Shown here one piece after another: positions 20,474-34,011 of a stretch of DNA of 64,000 nucleotides. Position 1 is the stretch's first letter. Every line of letters begins with the position of its first letter. Below the pieces are notes generated by a model. It had not been told where the DNA came from and searched no databases. It worked only from the letters and a program-made list of their open reading frames with translations. Where the stretch lies: the NCBI GenBank assembly GCA_022559845.1, contig CM040118.1, forward strand, positions 262,593,519-262,657,518, written 5' to 3'. The stretch comes from Amorphophallus konjac. Taxonomy: Eukaryota; Streptophyta; Magnoliopsida; Alismatales; Araceae. Position numbers and translations under genes: made by a program.

Positions 20474-23400
20474 GAAAACGCCTCTGTCGGGGCACTTTAT
20501 CATAATCAAAATCAACCTCCGCGCCTCTTGCGCACCCCTTCTTCTTCTCCTACCCCTCAAGTGGGCCGATCTCTTCTGCGCCCCGTTAATTCACCTCCTA
20601 CCGCCAATTCTCCAACCTCGCCGGTTCGCCCCCTTCTTACACGCTTACCACCTCCACAGCAAAACCCATCCACCACCAAGCCTTCGCCACTGCCATCTAG
20701 ACCACTCCTCATCCGCCCATCACCAACGCCCACTGCACCCGCCACCACTACTCCTTCACCGGCAAGGATCCCCCCACCATCGGTTCCGCCACCTTTTGCA
20801 CCCAGAACCATTCTCATTCCACCCCCCACCAATTCCCCCCGCATTCGGGTATCCCTTTCTACCTCTACGCCTCCTACCAGGGCACCAGCACCCTCTACGA
20901 AGATTCCCTCTACGGGAACCCCCACTCCACCACTTCTTAACACCAACACACCTTCTTCTTCTTCTAATCCCCCTCCCACACTTGTCCCGACAGAGGCACG
21001 TCAAGGCATGGCGCCGCTCCGCAGTGGACGGATGTTCCATCGTATTTTTCCACAGAGAGAGTTAGAGCCCGTGCAGGGGCCTCAAGAACAAGAGTTAGTG
21101 CCAGGAACTCAGTATGATTTGCTAAAGCACTTGGACCGAACACCAGCAAGGATTTCAATCCTGGAACTAATTAAAAGGTCCACCACTCATCAGCTTGCTT
21201 TGAAAGAATATCTGCAAAAGGTGATGGTCAATGAGGACATTCCAATTGAGCAGATAATCACGGTTTTAACGCCCGCTAGCAGTCAGCCGGCAATTACTTT
21301 CCATGAACATGAACTGGCGCCACTCCCAGCAAGAAAGTACGCTCTATGCATCATAGTTGACATTAATAAGGTGGCAGTTAAGCAATGTCTGGTGGACACT
21401 GGGGCATCCATCAATGTCTTGCCACCTAGCACCTTGAAGTTGTGTGGCATTCCGGAAAGCCAAATTCGACCGTCTACTATCACAGTCACTGCATATGATA
21501 ACACGAAGAAACCTCCTCTAGGCATGATTACGTTAAAAGTAAGTTTGGGTCCTGCCGCCATCACAGCAGATTTCCATATTCTGGATATGGATCCGACATT
21601 TAATGGCATTCTGGGACGCCCTTACATTCAGCAACTCGATGCGGTGCCCTCCACAAATCACCAATGCCTTAAATTCCCACACAAGGGCCGCATTATTAAA
21701 GTTACCAGTATGCCGATTTTGCCAGGGGAGGATATTCATGTGGCTTCGTCAGTTCCATCCATGTGGCCAGCCAACAAGCCACTATTATCTGTGCTGGACG
21801 TCCCTTGTCCACGACCAATGCCAGAAAAAGTCACAACGGTTGCTATGACACCCCTGCCTCCCAAGGGGAAAAAGAAGAAAACAATGATGAACACCTCTGG
21901 CTGGAACATCTTAATGAAAATGGGGTATCAAAATGGCAAAGGTCTGGGCGCCAACTGTCAAGGCAGGATTAGGCCTGTTAAACCTCAGAAGCTGATTACA
22001 CGAGGTGGCCTAGGTTACAAAGGGCCAGGCAAAAACAAAGATGAACCATGGGCATTTATGACATCCACATTAAAAACAGATCGCCAACCACTCACTTGGA
22101 CATTGAAGACACATTTTGTCACGGGTGGCTTTCAAAATAATGAGCAAACTACCATAATCACTTCCATATTAGACTGTCATGATGTTCATGCTAGACAGTT
22201 TGCTCGTCATATTGCCCCGTTGGCCACATACAAAGCCCTGGAGTCCTTAAGGCCTGACAAAAGAAGAAAAATGGATGATCCAGAATGTGACTGGTACAGG
22301 TGGTTCGATATGCAGGATATTACTATTTCTCTGAGTCGCCTCTTTATGCCGACTGACCCGGAATGGCCGCCACTTATTCATGAATTGATTGAGATGCCAG
22401 CTGCAATTACAGATAAGAGGTAGCTGCTGAGTGACTACACTGATACTGGAGAGCCAGATGTTCCGTTTGAAGAAGGATTCACTATGGACAGGTTGTGGGC
22501 CGGCCTCTTTTCTCTCACTTATATGCATCCATCTGTGCTCGCTTCTCTATATTCTCATCGGTTTGGTCACGTGCCAAGACCACCTCCGATTATAATCAAT
22601 TTATTTCCAGATTCAATTCAAGTTTCTCTCCCAATTCCTTCTTCGCTCCTCGAGCAATTTTCTAAACTCTCCATCACGCCCCCGCGCGGGCCATCACTGA
22701 TTCGATCTTTCTCTGATTTGGCAATTTCCACTTCTCCTGCTATCCTCCCTTCACACTGCTTTCTTCTTGAAATAGAAAATAAAATTGAGGAAAAAGACAA
22801 AAATGAAAAAAAAAATGCCAAATTCCCAAATTTCCAATCCTCCATTTCTGTTGAGGAGACCTCCTATTTCTCTTCTGAGTGCGTCCCGACCCAGGGGCCG
22901 CTCCTTCAAGATTCATTGCTAAACCTTTTCTCCCCCTCTGGTGAGGGGAATTCCTCTGTATTACCTCCTGTATCCACTTTTTCACCTCCTTCCCTTCATT
23001 TTTCTGATCAAGCTAGTTGCTCCTCCTCATCTTCCGCCAACACTAAAATTCAAGGGGTAGATTCACATAAGAAGTCCAAGGGTAAGCAGATTCCTCGTAG
23101 GTTTCTGTTGGAGTTAGCTATCAGATGCCAGGCTTGTTTAGTCCTTCCTGAATTTATAGAGAATCCAATCATCCTGCCAGAGCTGGAATATGAGGATGCT
23201 GATGTTGTTTCTTATGAGGGTTTGGGTGTCTATGAAATTATGAGTGATGAAGACCCTATTGAAGAGGGGGATGAGAGTTATGAAGAATATGAGGACGAGG
23301 CTGATGCTTTTGCTAGTGGCATAAGACGATTTGACGAACCGTCAGCCTCCGTAGAAGAGCCTACCAAAGAAATTAATTTGGGTACCGAGGAAGACCCTAG

Positions 23401-26400
23401 GATTGTCCTCATAAGCAAGAATTTGCCGCCCTCCGAAGAGGAGGCGCTCATTTCGGTCCTGCAAGAATACAAGGACACGTTCGCATGGAGTTATGAAGAT
23501 ATGCCTGGTTTAGACCCTGCGCTCGTTGAACATTGCCTTACACTTAAGCCAGGGTCTGTGCCGGTCAAGCAACGGTTGAGACGTTTCCACCCTAATATGG
23601 CCTTAAAGATGAAAGAAGAGGTCGACAAGCTCCATAAGGCTAGATTTGTTAGAGTTGTCCTCTACCCCAATTGGGTGGCTAACATCGTCCCGGTTATGAA
23701 GAAAGATGGAAAAGTTTGGATTTGCATAGACTTCTGGGATCTCAACCATGCGTGTCCCAAAGATGACTTCCCCCTCCCTCATATTGATGTTTTGATTGAG
23801 AACACGGCAGGATTTGAGACCCTCTCGTTCATGGATGGCTTCTCAGGTTACAATCAAATTCATCTGGCTGAAGAAGATCAAGAGAAGACATCATTCACTA
23901 CACCATGGGGTACTTATTGTTATGTGGTCATGCCTTTTGGACTTAAGAATGCTGGAGCCACCTATCAGAGGGCTATGATGGCAATTTTTCATGACATGAT
24001 CCATATCTATATCGAGGTGTATGTGGACGACCTGGTTGTGAAATCAAGGACAAGGATTGAACATCCTGGGGTTCTAGCCAAGGTCTTGCAAAGATCACGA
24101 GAATATCAGTTGAAGATGAACCCCAAGAAGTGGGTGTTTGGTGTTTCTTCAGGGAAGTTGCTTGGTTTCATTGTTAGCAAGAGGGGAATTGAAGTTGATC
24201 CCAACAAGGCAAGGGCCATTAGAGATATGCCTCCTCCCAAGAATTTGAAGGAAGTTCGAGGATTAATCGGGAGGTTGCAGTTCATTCGCCGCTTCGTCTC
24301 CCAGCATTCACAAAGATGTAGGCCGTTTTACGAGCTTACTAAGCCGTGACTCAAGTTTAATTGGGATGACAAGTGTCAGGCAGCCTTTGACGGATTGAAG
24401 GATTATTTGGCCAACCCTCCTGTCCTGAGGCCGCCGATTCCAGGCAAACCACTCGTTCTCTATGTCTCCGTCCTGGATGACTCTGTAGGTGCTGTCTTAG
24501 CTCAAGTAGATGAAGAAGGTAAGGAGAGGGCAGCATACTACTTGTCTAAACTTCTTAACCCCTGTGAACAGAGGTATTCAGCCATGGAGAAAACTTGCGC
24601 TGCTTTAGTCTGGGTAGTTCAGAAGTTAAAGCACTATTTCCTAGCTCACGAGGTTCACCTCATTGCTCGCATGAATCCGATTAAATTCCTCCTTGAAAAA
24701 TCTATTCTCACTGATCGATTAGCACGCTGGCAAAGCTTCCTCTCTCAATTTGATATCACTTACATTCAACAGAAAGCTATCAAAGGTTACGCCATTGCCG
24801 AACATCTTGCTCACCACCCTCTACCGCGTTTTGATCCTGTCAATTCGGAGTTTCCAGATGAAGAACTAATGTCTATTAATCAACCCCACGACCCTATGTG
24901 GACATTACATTTTGATGGAGCTCTAAATTCCCAAGGAAGAGGGATCGGCATGGTTCTTTTAACACCAGAAGGGGTCACCATCCCATTTGCTGCTCGGCTC
25001 ACTTTTCCCGCCACCAATAATATAGCTGAGTATGAAGCTCTTCTGGCCGGTCTTCAAACCGCTCATCGGTATGGTGTCACCCATTTGAGGATTGTGGGTG
25101 ACAATCAGCTCATTCTGCGCCAGGTATTGGTCAAATGCCGCACTATCAATCCTAAGCTCAAACCCTACCAGGAACTTGCTTCAGCTTATGCCAAGCTCTT
25201 CACCAAATTGATCTTCGTCCATGTTCCTCGTAGCCAAAATATCTTGGCTGACGCTCTTGCTTCTTTGGCCTCTGCTTTAGTCTTCCCTCCTGAGCGTGAT
25301 TTTCATGTTCCCCTGATTCATCAGCGTGACACGCCAGCTATCAAGGATCGTGCATTCCTCGATATTAGGGATAAGGTGCTTGAGAAGGACAAGCAGAAGG
25401 AATCCCTTAAAGGCAAAGAGGTCATGCTTTTAGACTGGGAAGAAGAATTGGCTGACGAAGAGAAGCCTTGGTATTACGAGATTGCTAGATATTGTAATGA
25501 TCAGTCCTATCCCGAGGAAGCCACCGCAGAAGAAAAGAAAGCAATTAGAAGAGTGGCTCAGCGTTATGTTTTGATTGGATGTGTGCTCTATAGGAGAGGG
25601 CTCACCGGCGTTTTATTAAGATGCCTCGACGATGATGAATCATGGAAAGTTTTGGAAGAGGCGCATTCTGGAGTATGTGGTGGTCATGTGAATAGCCAGA
25701 TGCTAGCTAAGAAGATTCTTAGGCTAGGTTTCTATTGGCCAACTCTAGAGGAGGATTGTTCCATCTATGTTCGAAGGTGTGTTAAGTGTCAACTACACGC
25801 CGACAAGATTCATTCTCCTGCTTCTTCACTCCACCCTACATCCTCCCCATGGCCTTTCTCCATGTGGGCTTTTGATATCATTGGACCTCTTGGTGATTCG
25901 AATCTCCTGACCAAGCAAAAATCATTCATCCTCACGGCAACGGAGTATTTCACCAAGTGGGCAGAAGCAGAAGCTTACGTGGAGATCAAAGCGTCAACCG
26001 TCTGCAAGTTTATAATGAAGAACATCATCACGAGGTTCGGCATTCCAAGCACCATCGTCACCGACAATGGACCTCAATTTATCTCTCAAGAAATTAAGGA
26101 TCTCTGCAACAGGTATAACATTGCATTGCATCATTCTTCTCCCTATTATCCGCAGGGCAATGGCCAAGCAGAGGCAACTAACAAAACTCTGATAAAAATT
26201 ATCAAAAAGACGTGTGAGGCTAATAAATTTTCGGACTGGCCAGACAAGCTAGTTGAAGCTCTCTGGGCCTATCGAACTTCCATTCGTACCCCCACTGGGC
26301 AAACCCCTTTCGCCCTTACTTATGGGATGGAGGCAGTAGTCCCTTATGAGATTCTCATTCCCTCTCTACGAGTACAATTGGATAAGGAATTTTCTATGGA

Positions 26401-26728
26401 TGAACGTCGTGATTCACTCCTCGCCCAATTGGAACTCCTAGATGAGAAGCGTCTGGTCGCCGCTGAGCATGCGCGCGTTTATCAAAACAGGCTCTCGCGT
26501 TTTTATCAAAAGAAGGTAATTGAGAGAAAATTCAAAATCGGTGAGATGGTAATTAAGAGGATTTTCGTAAAACCGGGTGGCCCTCGCTCAAAACTCCAAC
26601 CCAATTGGGAAGGACCGTTTGTTATAAAAGATGTTTTTTCAGGTAATGCTTATAAATTGATTAATGCTGAAGGAGAAGAGTTAACTCACCCTTGGAATGG
26701 TTTGTATCTTAAGAAATACTACCCTTGA
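20474..26728 (+). pseudogene. Element D polyprotein: protease, G-patch, RT, two RNase H domains, integrase
   Basis: One continuous frame with two internal stops, TAG at 22421 and TGA at 24347, each a single C-to-T change from CAG or CGA. Order: Pro-rich N-terminus; aspartic protease with LVDTGASINVLP (about 21388); G-patch (SGWNILMKMGYQNGKGLG, about 21897-22025); acidic linker; RT from about 23450 with PFGLKNAGATYQRA and catalytic YVDD at 24020-24031 (the usual DFRDLN reads DFWDLN); connection RNase H with VLYVSVLDDSVGAVLAQ; a second RNase H of the Tat lineage (LHFDGALNS, NNIAEYEALLAGL, LADALASLA); integrase with zinc site HSGVCGGH and CVKC; catalytic D, D, E in WAFDIIGPL, VTDNGPQF and GNGQAEATN. 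It ends at 26728. Apart from the two stops it looks nearly intact. Confidence 0.92.
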
Positions 26729-28263
26729 TTTTAAAATCCAAACAAAATGAAAATTGTTTCAAAAAATCCAAAACAAAGTGGAATATTTCCAAAAAAACCA
26801 AAAAAAATAGAAATTCCAAAAAGCCAAAAAAAAAATAGAAGAGATCAAAATTGGTGCCATGGCACACGAAAGATCAAGGTCCGAAAGGTCAAAATTCAGA
26901 ATTCATGCATCAGTCTTGCTAACTTAAAAGGGGGTTGACTCCCGCACACACTACACGCTTTATTCTTGAACTCAAACAGTGCGAAATCCGATGGAAAGTC
27001 AAAAACCTGACTAAAAGTGAAAGGCAATACCCGTTCTTTTCTTCTTCGGCCCATAAGGGAGGAAGGGAGACCTTGAGGTAGACACGCCAAGCCTATCCGC
27101 CGCCCTAGTAGGTGGAATTCAGGGCCCAAAAGGGAGCAAATGCCATAAAAGCCCAAGTACAATTAGGTTTATTTTCATCAATGCAAATCAATTCCAAAGT
27201 GAAAGTCAAGTTGTGAAAAGAAAAGCATGTCAAGAGGGCAAAGTCCCCGTAAGGAAAACCTTGGGCGTATGCGTGCAATATAAAAGGGGCAAAAGGCAAC
27301 AAATTTCCCTACGCCAAAGACCGAACCCCAACAGGCATAGGGTAGGGGAGGTAACGTTGCCTTGAGCATCTCAGAATCCCTTATGGGCTTCCCTTATATT
27401 TTCTTCCATCCTTTCTATGTGGTAAGTCACGAATTGGCAGGATGGTCAAGACGGACTAAAGAAATTGCACTGTGCGAAATCTCGAATACAAGTCAACTAT
27501 GACCACGTCAACCCCCTCTTAATTACTCAAGAAAGGTTAATGAATTTTGGATGGTGACCGTGCAGGACCCGTGGTCTTGATAGCCTTGACACCCTTTTTC
27601 GCGGAATAATCCAATTAACGCCTTTGGCTAAGGCGCTTTTTATAGAATTAACGTCCTAGATTAGGTCGTCTCTTTCTGAATAACGTCTCTGAACAGGTCG
27701 TTACTTTCTCAAAAATCAGATTTCCTTTTCAAATTAGTGCCGTCTTCTCGGGCGTCTTTATGCGAATCACGACCTACTCTAAGGCGCGTTTTTCAGGAAA
27801 AATAACAAAAAAAATATAAATGAGTGAAAAAAGAAAAAAAAGGAAAAAAATGCATTTCTTCACGATGTATGCTTGCATGGGCATCTTTTATTTATGGTTG
27901 GCATATGCGTGCTTTGCATAAGGCATCTCCCCGCTATCAGCTATTTTATTTTTGCCTTATTTGATTAAAGGCTTGGCCCCTTGACCCCTCATTAAGGTCA
28001 AAATATTGCTACCCCTTGCTTATTGGGCAAGGGGCCAAGTCGAACAGATGAATTAACCTGTTTGTTCAAACTGTGGATTATAGTTGCAGAAACAGGGCAC
28101 AATAAAGCAAACACGAAGAACGTGGAAAGAGGAAAGTACACAAACACAAGACCACAACTACACAAAGTGCTCAGGTAACAAAGAAATCTCAATCATATAT
28201 ATATATACATCATGAATGTCTATCATGTACAAGTGTGAGGGTGGAGGAGTACAAGTAAGTCGC
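26729..28263. other. Spacer of element D after pol
   Basis: No gene seen. It begins with A-rich CCAAAAA-type repeats (26760-26845). A five-unit palindromic array sits at 27618-27787 and a short TA run near 28195-28207. It is the 3' flank of the minus-strand PMD gene. Confidence 0.6.
27618..27787. repeat. Palindromic 19-nt module array, 3' of the PMD gene in D (5 units)
   Basis: Units of exactly 19 nt start at 27618, 27651, 27683, 27737 and 27769, a triplet and a pair with 32 or 33 nt between starts. Examples: ACGCCTTTGGCTAAGGCGC and ACGTCCTAGATTAGGTCGT. Confidence 0.87.
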
Positions 28264-31200
28264 TCAGCTCTCGCCTCCACCCTCCTCTCTCCTACTCTCA
28301 ACCTCCTCCTCGCCGTCCCGAGCTGGCGCTGGTGGAGGAGGCATGGGCCCCCGTGAAGAAGCTGGAACCCGAACCTGACCCCCTGCCTCGCTCCTCTCTC
28401 GGAGGGAAGAGCCCGCCACAAAAGTGGAGCTGGTGAAGGAGTATCCCGCAGCCCGTGCTCGCTCGCGCCCTCGCTGGAGACGCTCCTCAGACACTCGTAG
28501 CCGCTCCTGAGAAAGGATCAACTGGGTCCTCGAGTCTGCCAACTCTCGCTCGCGTGCTGCTACCTGCTCCTGGTACCGAGCACGCTCCGCCTGGTACTCC
28601 TCCCGCTCACGAGCACGCTCCTCGCGCTCCTGGGCACGCTCCCGTCGCTCCAGCTCAAGAGCCACCCGCAGCTCGGCCATGTCCTGAGGAAGCTCCTCTC
28701 GTCGCCTCAGGGACCTCTCAAGCTCTGAGATCCGCTGATCGCGGATCGCCAACTCAGTACGTGCCGCCCGTAGCTGTGTGCTCTGCAAACAGGTAACAAA
28801 TCATCAACAATTCAACTTTTTTGAAATAAAGCAACACATGACTAAATAAAAAGTCACCTGGGCAGTCATCGCCTGCTGTCCCTCGCAAACGCAAGTGAGA
28901 GCAGCTCGAAGCTCCTCAGTCTGTAAAATGAATTTCATCAGTGCACAATTATATAATCAATATTGAAATTTCGTCAGTGCATAATTATATAATCAATATT
29001 TGAATGGATCGGTGTTTTGGAATTTACCCGTGAAGCGAGATCGCGCTCTGCTGCCTCGGCTCGTGCGATCGCTCCGGCTAGCTGCCCTGCCAGTGCAGTC
29101 ACCTCTGCACTGGGCCTTCTCGAGCTGGAGGCCTCTCCTGGGTCTCTCCTCACTGCTCCCTGCTGGGCACGCTGCATTCATTGAGATCGTCAGTGGATAA
29201 TCATCAATAACTCAACAAAAAAAGAGATATACATGTGCATATAGGAATAATTTAAACACTCACCAGGGTCTCTAGGTCAGCCCGTGTGGCGGCCAGCTGG
29301 TCCTCCAGGCTGTGTAGGTGGGCCTGGGCATCCATCGCCGCTATGTCCCGCCCGTCCTGCATTCGTTACATATTAGTCACATGATAGAGAGCATTTGCAT
29401 TTAATTTAGAAATAATTGCATTCATACATACCCCTAAGACCCTCATCTGGGGTCGGCCGGCGTAAACCTCCCAGTAACGCCGGAGGTACTTGGAGCTGTC
29501 AGTCACCCGGGAGGTGACTCTGGTCCCGCCTCGCTGCCAGTCGGCGTACTGCTCCTCGAACCACACCCTCTAGTCGGTCGCCTTCGTACGACCGCGCGTC
29601 TTCTTCCCAATGCCCCGCGGCTCGCCTACCTCTACCCACTCCTGGTGAAGGCCTAGTGTCCTCATCACCAACCTAAGCCGTAACGGCTCGATCTCGCTCA
29701 GGCAGTGAACCCAAAGCTCACGCTCAAAACGAGGACGGCCCGCTACGACCCACGGCTGGCCCTCGTCCGTCATCCCCTCATAGGGTCTCCACTGAACCTG
29801 CATTCATAAACATGCATGTCATCATTTCATCATCATCATCATAGTAAATTCAAAATAAACGCAAAAGAAAGATGCATAACATTCATTCATACCAGCGAGG
29901 GAGGGAAGTCGCGGAACTCTCTCCGCAGCACCCACAACTCGTAGCCGAGTGGGGCTCCAAACACAATCGGCATCCAGCGCCGTGCCAGAGGGAAAGCTCC
30001 CTCACCTCCAGGCCGTGGGTCAGCGCGCCCCATCGGCATGTATAGATGGCTCCAAACCTGCATCCATGCATCATATTAGTGAAGTATTCACCAGCATGAT
30101 AAAAATAAAAGAAAAGAAAAATGAAAAATGCATACCTGAAGAAAAGGTGAGAAGCCACTGACGGTCGTCTCTCGACCTGTCCCGGTGGACAAGTCGGCCA
30201 TCATGTGCGCTAGCAGCGCCGCTCCCCAGGCGTAGCTGCCAACTGCCTCCAAGTCCTCGAGTATCCCTAGGAATCGGCAATTGATGACGTCGCCCTTTGT
30301 CCCGAGCAATAGCCTCCCCAGTAGCAGCAGCAGGAACCTCCTCAGGTCTCGGTCTGCTCTCTCTCTGTCGGCTGGGTCCTGGCAGTAGACCGCCCTAGCC
30401 CCATCTATCAACCTCTGCGAGAACTGCTCTAAGGTCTCCCCAGACCTGTGCCTAGCATTCCCTAAGCCCATCACTGTAGTAAGGTCGGTGTGGAAGATAG
30501 TCCTACACTCGCTGGGTGTCTCGTAGACCATCTCTAGCCCTAGCAGCCTCTGGGCGAGCTCAGTGTAGTCAGGGTAGGTGATCCCGCTCGCAGCCTCACC
30601 GTCTACCCTCAACCCCGTAATCCTAGCCACATCCTCCAGGGTAGGAATCATGTGCCCCCATGGCATCAAGAATGCCCGGCTAGTCCTGTCCCATCTCTCC
30701 CGTAGAACCTGGATAAGTGGTAGGTCTGGCCTAACTGGCTCTATGCTAAGGAAGGCCCCAAATCCCATAGCATCTACCCTCGCTCTTTGAAACTCGGGGA
30801 GGCCGTAGTATGCTGTCCGGACCATAACCCAGGAGATCCGTGTCCTCATCAATCCCTGCATATAAAAGATAAGAATTTTCACTTAATTATGTTGATTATC
30901 CATGCTGAATCTCATTTTGATTGCCTTGGATTATATTGGTGTTTGATTTTAATTAACGACCATCCTCAGGTCGTGGTTTGTTGAATTAGCGCCCCTGAGG
31001 AGGGCGTGGTTCTCAGTGTGCTTTGAATTTGTGACCTATCCTAGGTCGCTGTTCATCTAAACAACGCCTCTAGGTTGGGCGTGATTCTATGGTTAATTTC
31101 TGAATTCCTAAAAAATATTTCAAGTCACGCCCTTGAGTGGGGCGTTTTCCAAAATGGGTCCGTTAATTAATCAGGAATTAATGATTGGACGCCATCTGGT

Positions 31201-31921
31201 TTGGTCGTCTTTTGTTGAATTAACGCCCCGATGGGAGGCGTTGTTTTCAAGTTTTTTAGAAAATAAAATAAAAATAATGGCATGCGAAACAAATTCATGG
31301 AAAAATATTTGAAATAATTAAAGCATGGAATTGATATGAATTTAAATGGGCGACATGCTTTAGGGCGTGTTCTCATGGGGTTAATTATTCTTCAAGAAAA
31401 TAATTTAATTAACGCCCTTGGGTCGGGCGTGTCATGTTTGAAACGTGACGCCCCTGAAGGCGCCTTCTTTCTGGGTTGCAGGGTTTATACCCGAGGGCTA
31501 TGGAAATGACATAAAAAATGAAATTAAAATAAAAAAAATGGAATTAGGGTCAGGGGCCTACCTTCTTGTGCTTGGGTTCTTGTGGCTGAGGCCGTGGCTG
31601 CCTAGGCCGTCGGAGCTGGCCGGCACGGGGAGGAGCCGCCTCCGTGGGCGGTGGCTCATCGCCATCTTCTTCTTCTTCTCCTTCTTCACCGTCCTCGCCT
31701 TCTTCTCCCTCTTCATTTCCTCCCTGTTCGTCTCTACTACCTTCGTCTTCTTCACCTCCTTCGTTGGCCTCTTGGCCTTCTTCAACTTCGTCGCCGGCCG
31801 CCACCGCCGGTGCATCTTCGTCGGCCGCCGCGGGAGGGACTTCCTCGCCGTGGGCATCATCGCCCAGGTCAACGACCTCTGGGGCAGCCACCCTCTGCCG
31901 CTTCAAGCCTCCGCCGGCCAT
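28264..31921 (-). pseudogene. Antisense plant mobile domain (PMD) gene of element D, 8 exons
   Basis: Minus strand, opposite to D. Exons: 31921-31562, 30855-30136, 30057-29893, 29797-29432, 29356-29264, 29171-29028, 28920-28858 and 28782-28264. All introns have GT-AG ends and all exon lengths are multiples of three (360, 720, 165, 366, 93, 144, 63, 519), giving about 809 codons. Exon 1 is acidic (runs of Glu, Gly and Asp). Exon 2 carries the PMD/aminotransferase-like core: RTRISWVMVRTAYYGLPEFQ, MGFGAFLSIEPVRPDLPL, SRAFLMPWGHMIPTLEDVAR and YAWGAALLAHM. Exon 3 has WSHLYMPM and ARRW. Exons 5-8 are Arg/Glu-rich coiled coil. The only break is a TAG at 29572-29570 in exon 4. Host PMD proteins (MAIN, MAIL1) affect transposon silencing; a role here is inference. 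Close homologue at 58898-61858. Confidence 0.85.
30956..31465. repeat. Palindromic module array in intron 1 of the D PMD gene (10 units)
   Basis: Units start at 30956, 30989, 31031, 31064, 31127, 31189, 31223, 31350, 31412 and 31448. Most are 19 nt. The pairs are 33-36 nt apart. Examples: ACGACCATCCTCAGGTCGT and GCGCCCCTGAGGAGGGCGT. The last unit is shorter. Arms covary between CGACC/GGTCG and CGCCC/GGGCG. Confidence 0.85.
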
Positions 31922-32088
31922 AGCTTAGGGCTAGGGTGTAGAAGGGAGAGAAATAGAGAGAGAGAATGAGAGAGATTGGGGGAGGGGGTTCTCGGTTAGG
32001 GTTGCAGAAGAAAGAGAGAAAGAGGGGAAATGGACGGAGGAAGAAGAAGAAAGGAGGGAAAGTTAAGTCGAACGGTCAAAAAGATTTA

Positions 32089-32492
32089 ACGACTTAAGGA
32101 AGGCCGCGTCTTGTGGAATCAACGACTGACATAAAGGCGTTTCTTAATAATTGACGACATTTCATAAGGCATTTTTTTTGTTTGCATGGGGAATGATAAC
32201 CGTCGTCAGACGCATTTAATGGCAATTGATTGATTTGATGGGAATAATCATTACTGTTTTTGAGTAACGACTATGATTGAGGCATTTTTTATAAGAAACG
32301 TGGCCTTGCTGAAGGCGTTACTTTTGGGATTTCAACGAATATATTTTGGAATATGAATCGTATTAACGCCTTGCCTTAGGGCGTTTTTCAGTTAACGCCC
32401 ATTGGTGAAGGCGTCAATTTGTGAACTGAAATGTTGAAGACGACCTGTTGTGAAGGCGTCCTTTTATGAATTCACGACATTGCCTGAGTCGT
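32089..32492. repeat. Palindromic module array between the two antisense genes of D (9 units)
   Basis: Starts at 32089, 32122, 32154, 32267, 32300, 32366, 32395, 32440 and 32474; within-group spacing is 29-34 nt. Several units have weaker right arms (AAGGCAT). This array is the 5' flank of the PMD gene and the 3' flank of the DUF7745-like gene. Confidence 0.8.
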
Positions 32493-32597
32493 TATTTGCA
32501 ACAGAATCAGAACGTTGGAAGAGTTGATCAGAAACACAGTAAGATGGCTCAATAAAGGAAATATCATTGAGTTATTGGAAGGAAAAGATTACAATGC

Positions 32598-34011
32598 TTA
32601 ATGAGTCATTTTGGGCCTCAATTTTCTAAGAGCTATTACATAAGATTTCCATTCATCTCTGTCTTCATTCAAGCTTTCTACAGGTTGATGAGCCTTGTTG
32701 ATTTTCCACAAAGCTTGAATAGTTGTGCATTCTTCACCATCTTCGTTGCTGCCAAGGTCCCGTCTCTTGATAGGAGGGAGGTGTGATGGGTCCTCGAATA
32801 CTCGCCGTGGAAGCCCGAGTTGAAGGAGGCACCGATGTGAATTGTACAAAACAAATTCTGAAGCGCCTATGAGACGAAGGTCCGTCCCGGGAGAGAATCT
32901 TGCACGGATTTCTTGAGTCTTGAGTATTCCCGGGGCGCAAGTGAAGAGATTCTTTGGCATTACTTTGAGGTGCTCTCTCCATTCCGCTCTCTTCTTGATT
33001 TGGGGAATCCGGTTCGTCACTCTATTGCTTATCCCAAGTGAACCGGTCATATAAGAGAGTGGGCTTTTTGAGAAGATTCTCGAGGATTGTTAGGTTTCAT
33101 CACATGGATCGAACTTGAAGTGGAAATCTACCCAACTAGAGAGTGCTAGCATGCATCCGTAGATGGGCCTTCCCATCGCCGCCGAGGTAAGCCCACTATA
33201 GAGATAGGCTAGAATTGTCGGTCCCACTCTATCTCCTTCCCATAGACTCACTACGGCGCTTAACTGTGCCTCTTCTAGAAAGTCCTCCATGGATGGGAAT
33301 AGGAGTGCTCCTGCCAAGCACACCACGAAAGCCTTTGCTACCCGCTCTATCTCTTCATCTTCTTTAGCTTGATCCGCTCTCTTGTACACCCATGAGGCGA
33401 GCTTTAGAAGATTGATTCCTTTAGTGGCCTTGATTTGATTCACTAGGTTGGGGCTAGATACCAAGCTTGTTAATAGTTCATGAGAGGCAATTGGTTTTGG
33501 AATGATGGCCACCTTTTCCTCATCTCCTTGCTTCGTTCTCTTTAAGCCTAAGATTATCTCCAATTCTTCTAATAGGATCGTGGCTTCAAAAGTAGAGAAG
33601 AGAAAGGTATGGGTGGAAGGATGCCATATCTCTACAAGAGCCCCTATAGCTGCCCAGTCAAGATGAATCTGATCATAATGTTTGGCATGGGTGACTAGAC
33701 CCAGAAGATGCTATCTTGTTAAATAGACTCTCATATCTGAAGAAAATTTGGAGAGTATGAGAGGGAGCCACTTGATTTTTATGAATCTCCTTGCTCCTGG
33801 GACATTTGGAAGTCCTGTGGAAGAAAGAAAGGAAGAACAATGCAGAGAAAGAAGAATGAATATGCATACAATGTTTCAGTAAAGACAAGAAAAGACAGGA
33901 ACAGAAGGATTTTCTCTCTACCTGGTTCATAGAAATGCGGCTGCTAATATGCCCGTTAATCTCGGTCAACCTGGGAGTGAAGGATTTGGACCTCTTAATC
34001 GCCCTCTCCAT
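32598..34011 (-). pseudogene. Second antisense gene of element D, DUF7745-like
   Basis: Minus strand. Exon 1 is 34011-33922 (ATG, 30 codons, ends NQ before GTAGAG). The intron ends TTCTTTCTTCCACAG and exon 2 runs 33814-32598. Readable parts: IKWLPLIL, DWAAIGALVEIWHPSTHTFL, ILLEELEIILGLKRTK, then AFVVCLAGALLFPSMEDFLE and SHRCLLQLGLPRR, ending KLRPKMTH. From memory this pattern (a WHP/WDP block followed by an LFP block) is that of the plant DUF7745 family found in transposons. Exon 2 needs a one-base frame correction at its start and has stops near 33715 and at 33092-33090, so this copy is broken. The homologue at 63590 shares the exon 1-exon 2 layout. Confidence 0.6.

Noticed and set aside
20442..21065. 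Pro/His-rich 207-codon plus-strand frame
   Set aside because: It overlaps the Pro-rich N-terminus of the D polyprotein in another frame and has no domain of its own.
31445..31969. 174-codon plus-strand frame rich in Phe and Ser
   Set aside because: It is the complement of exon 1 of the D PMD gene, whose acidic runs read as Ser/Phe/Leu on the other strand.
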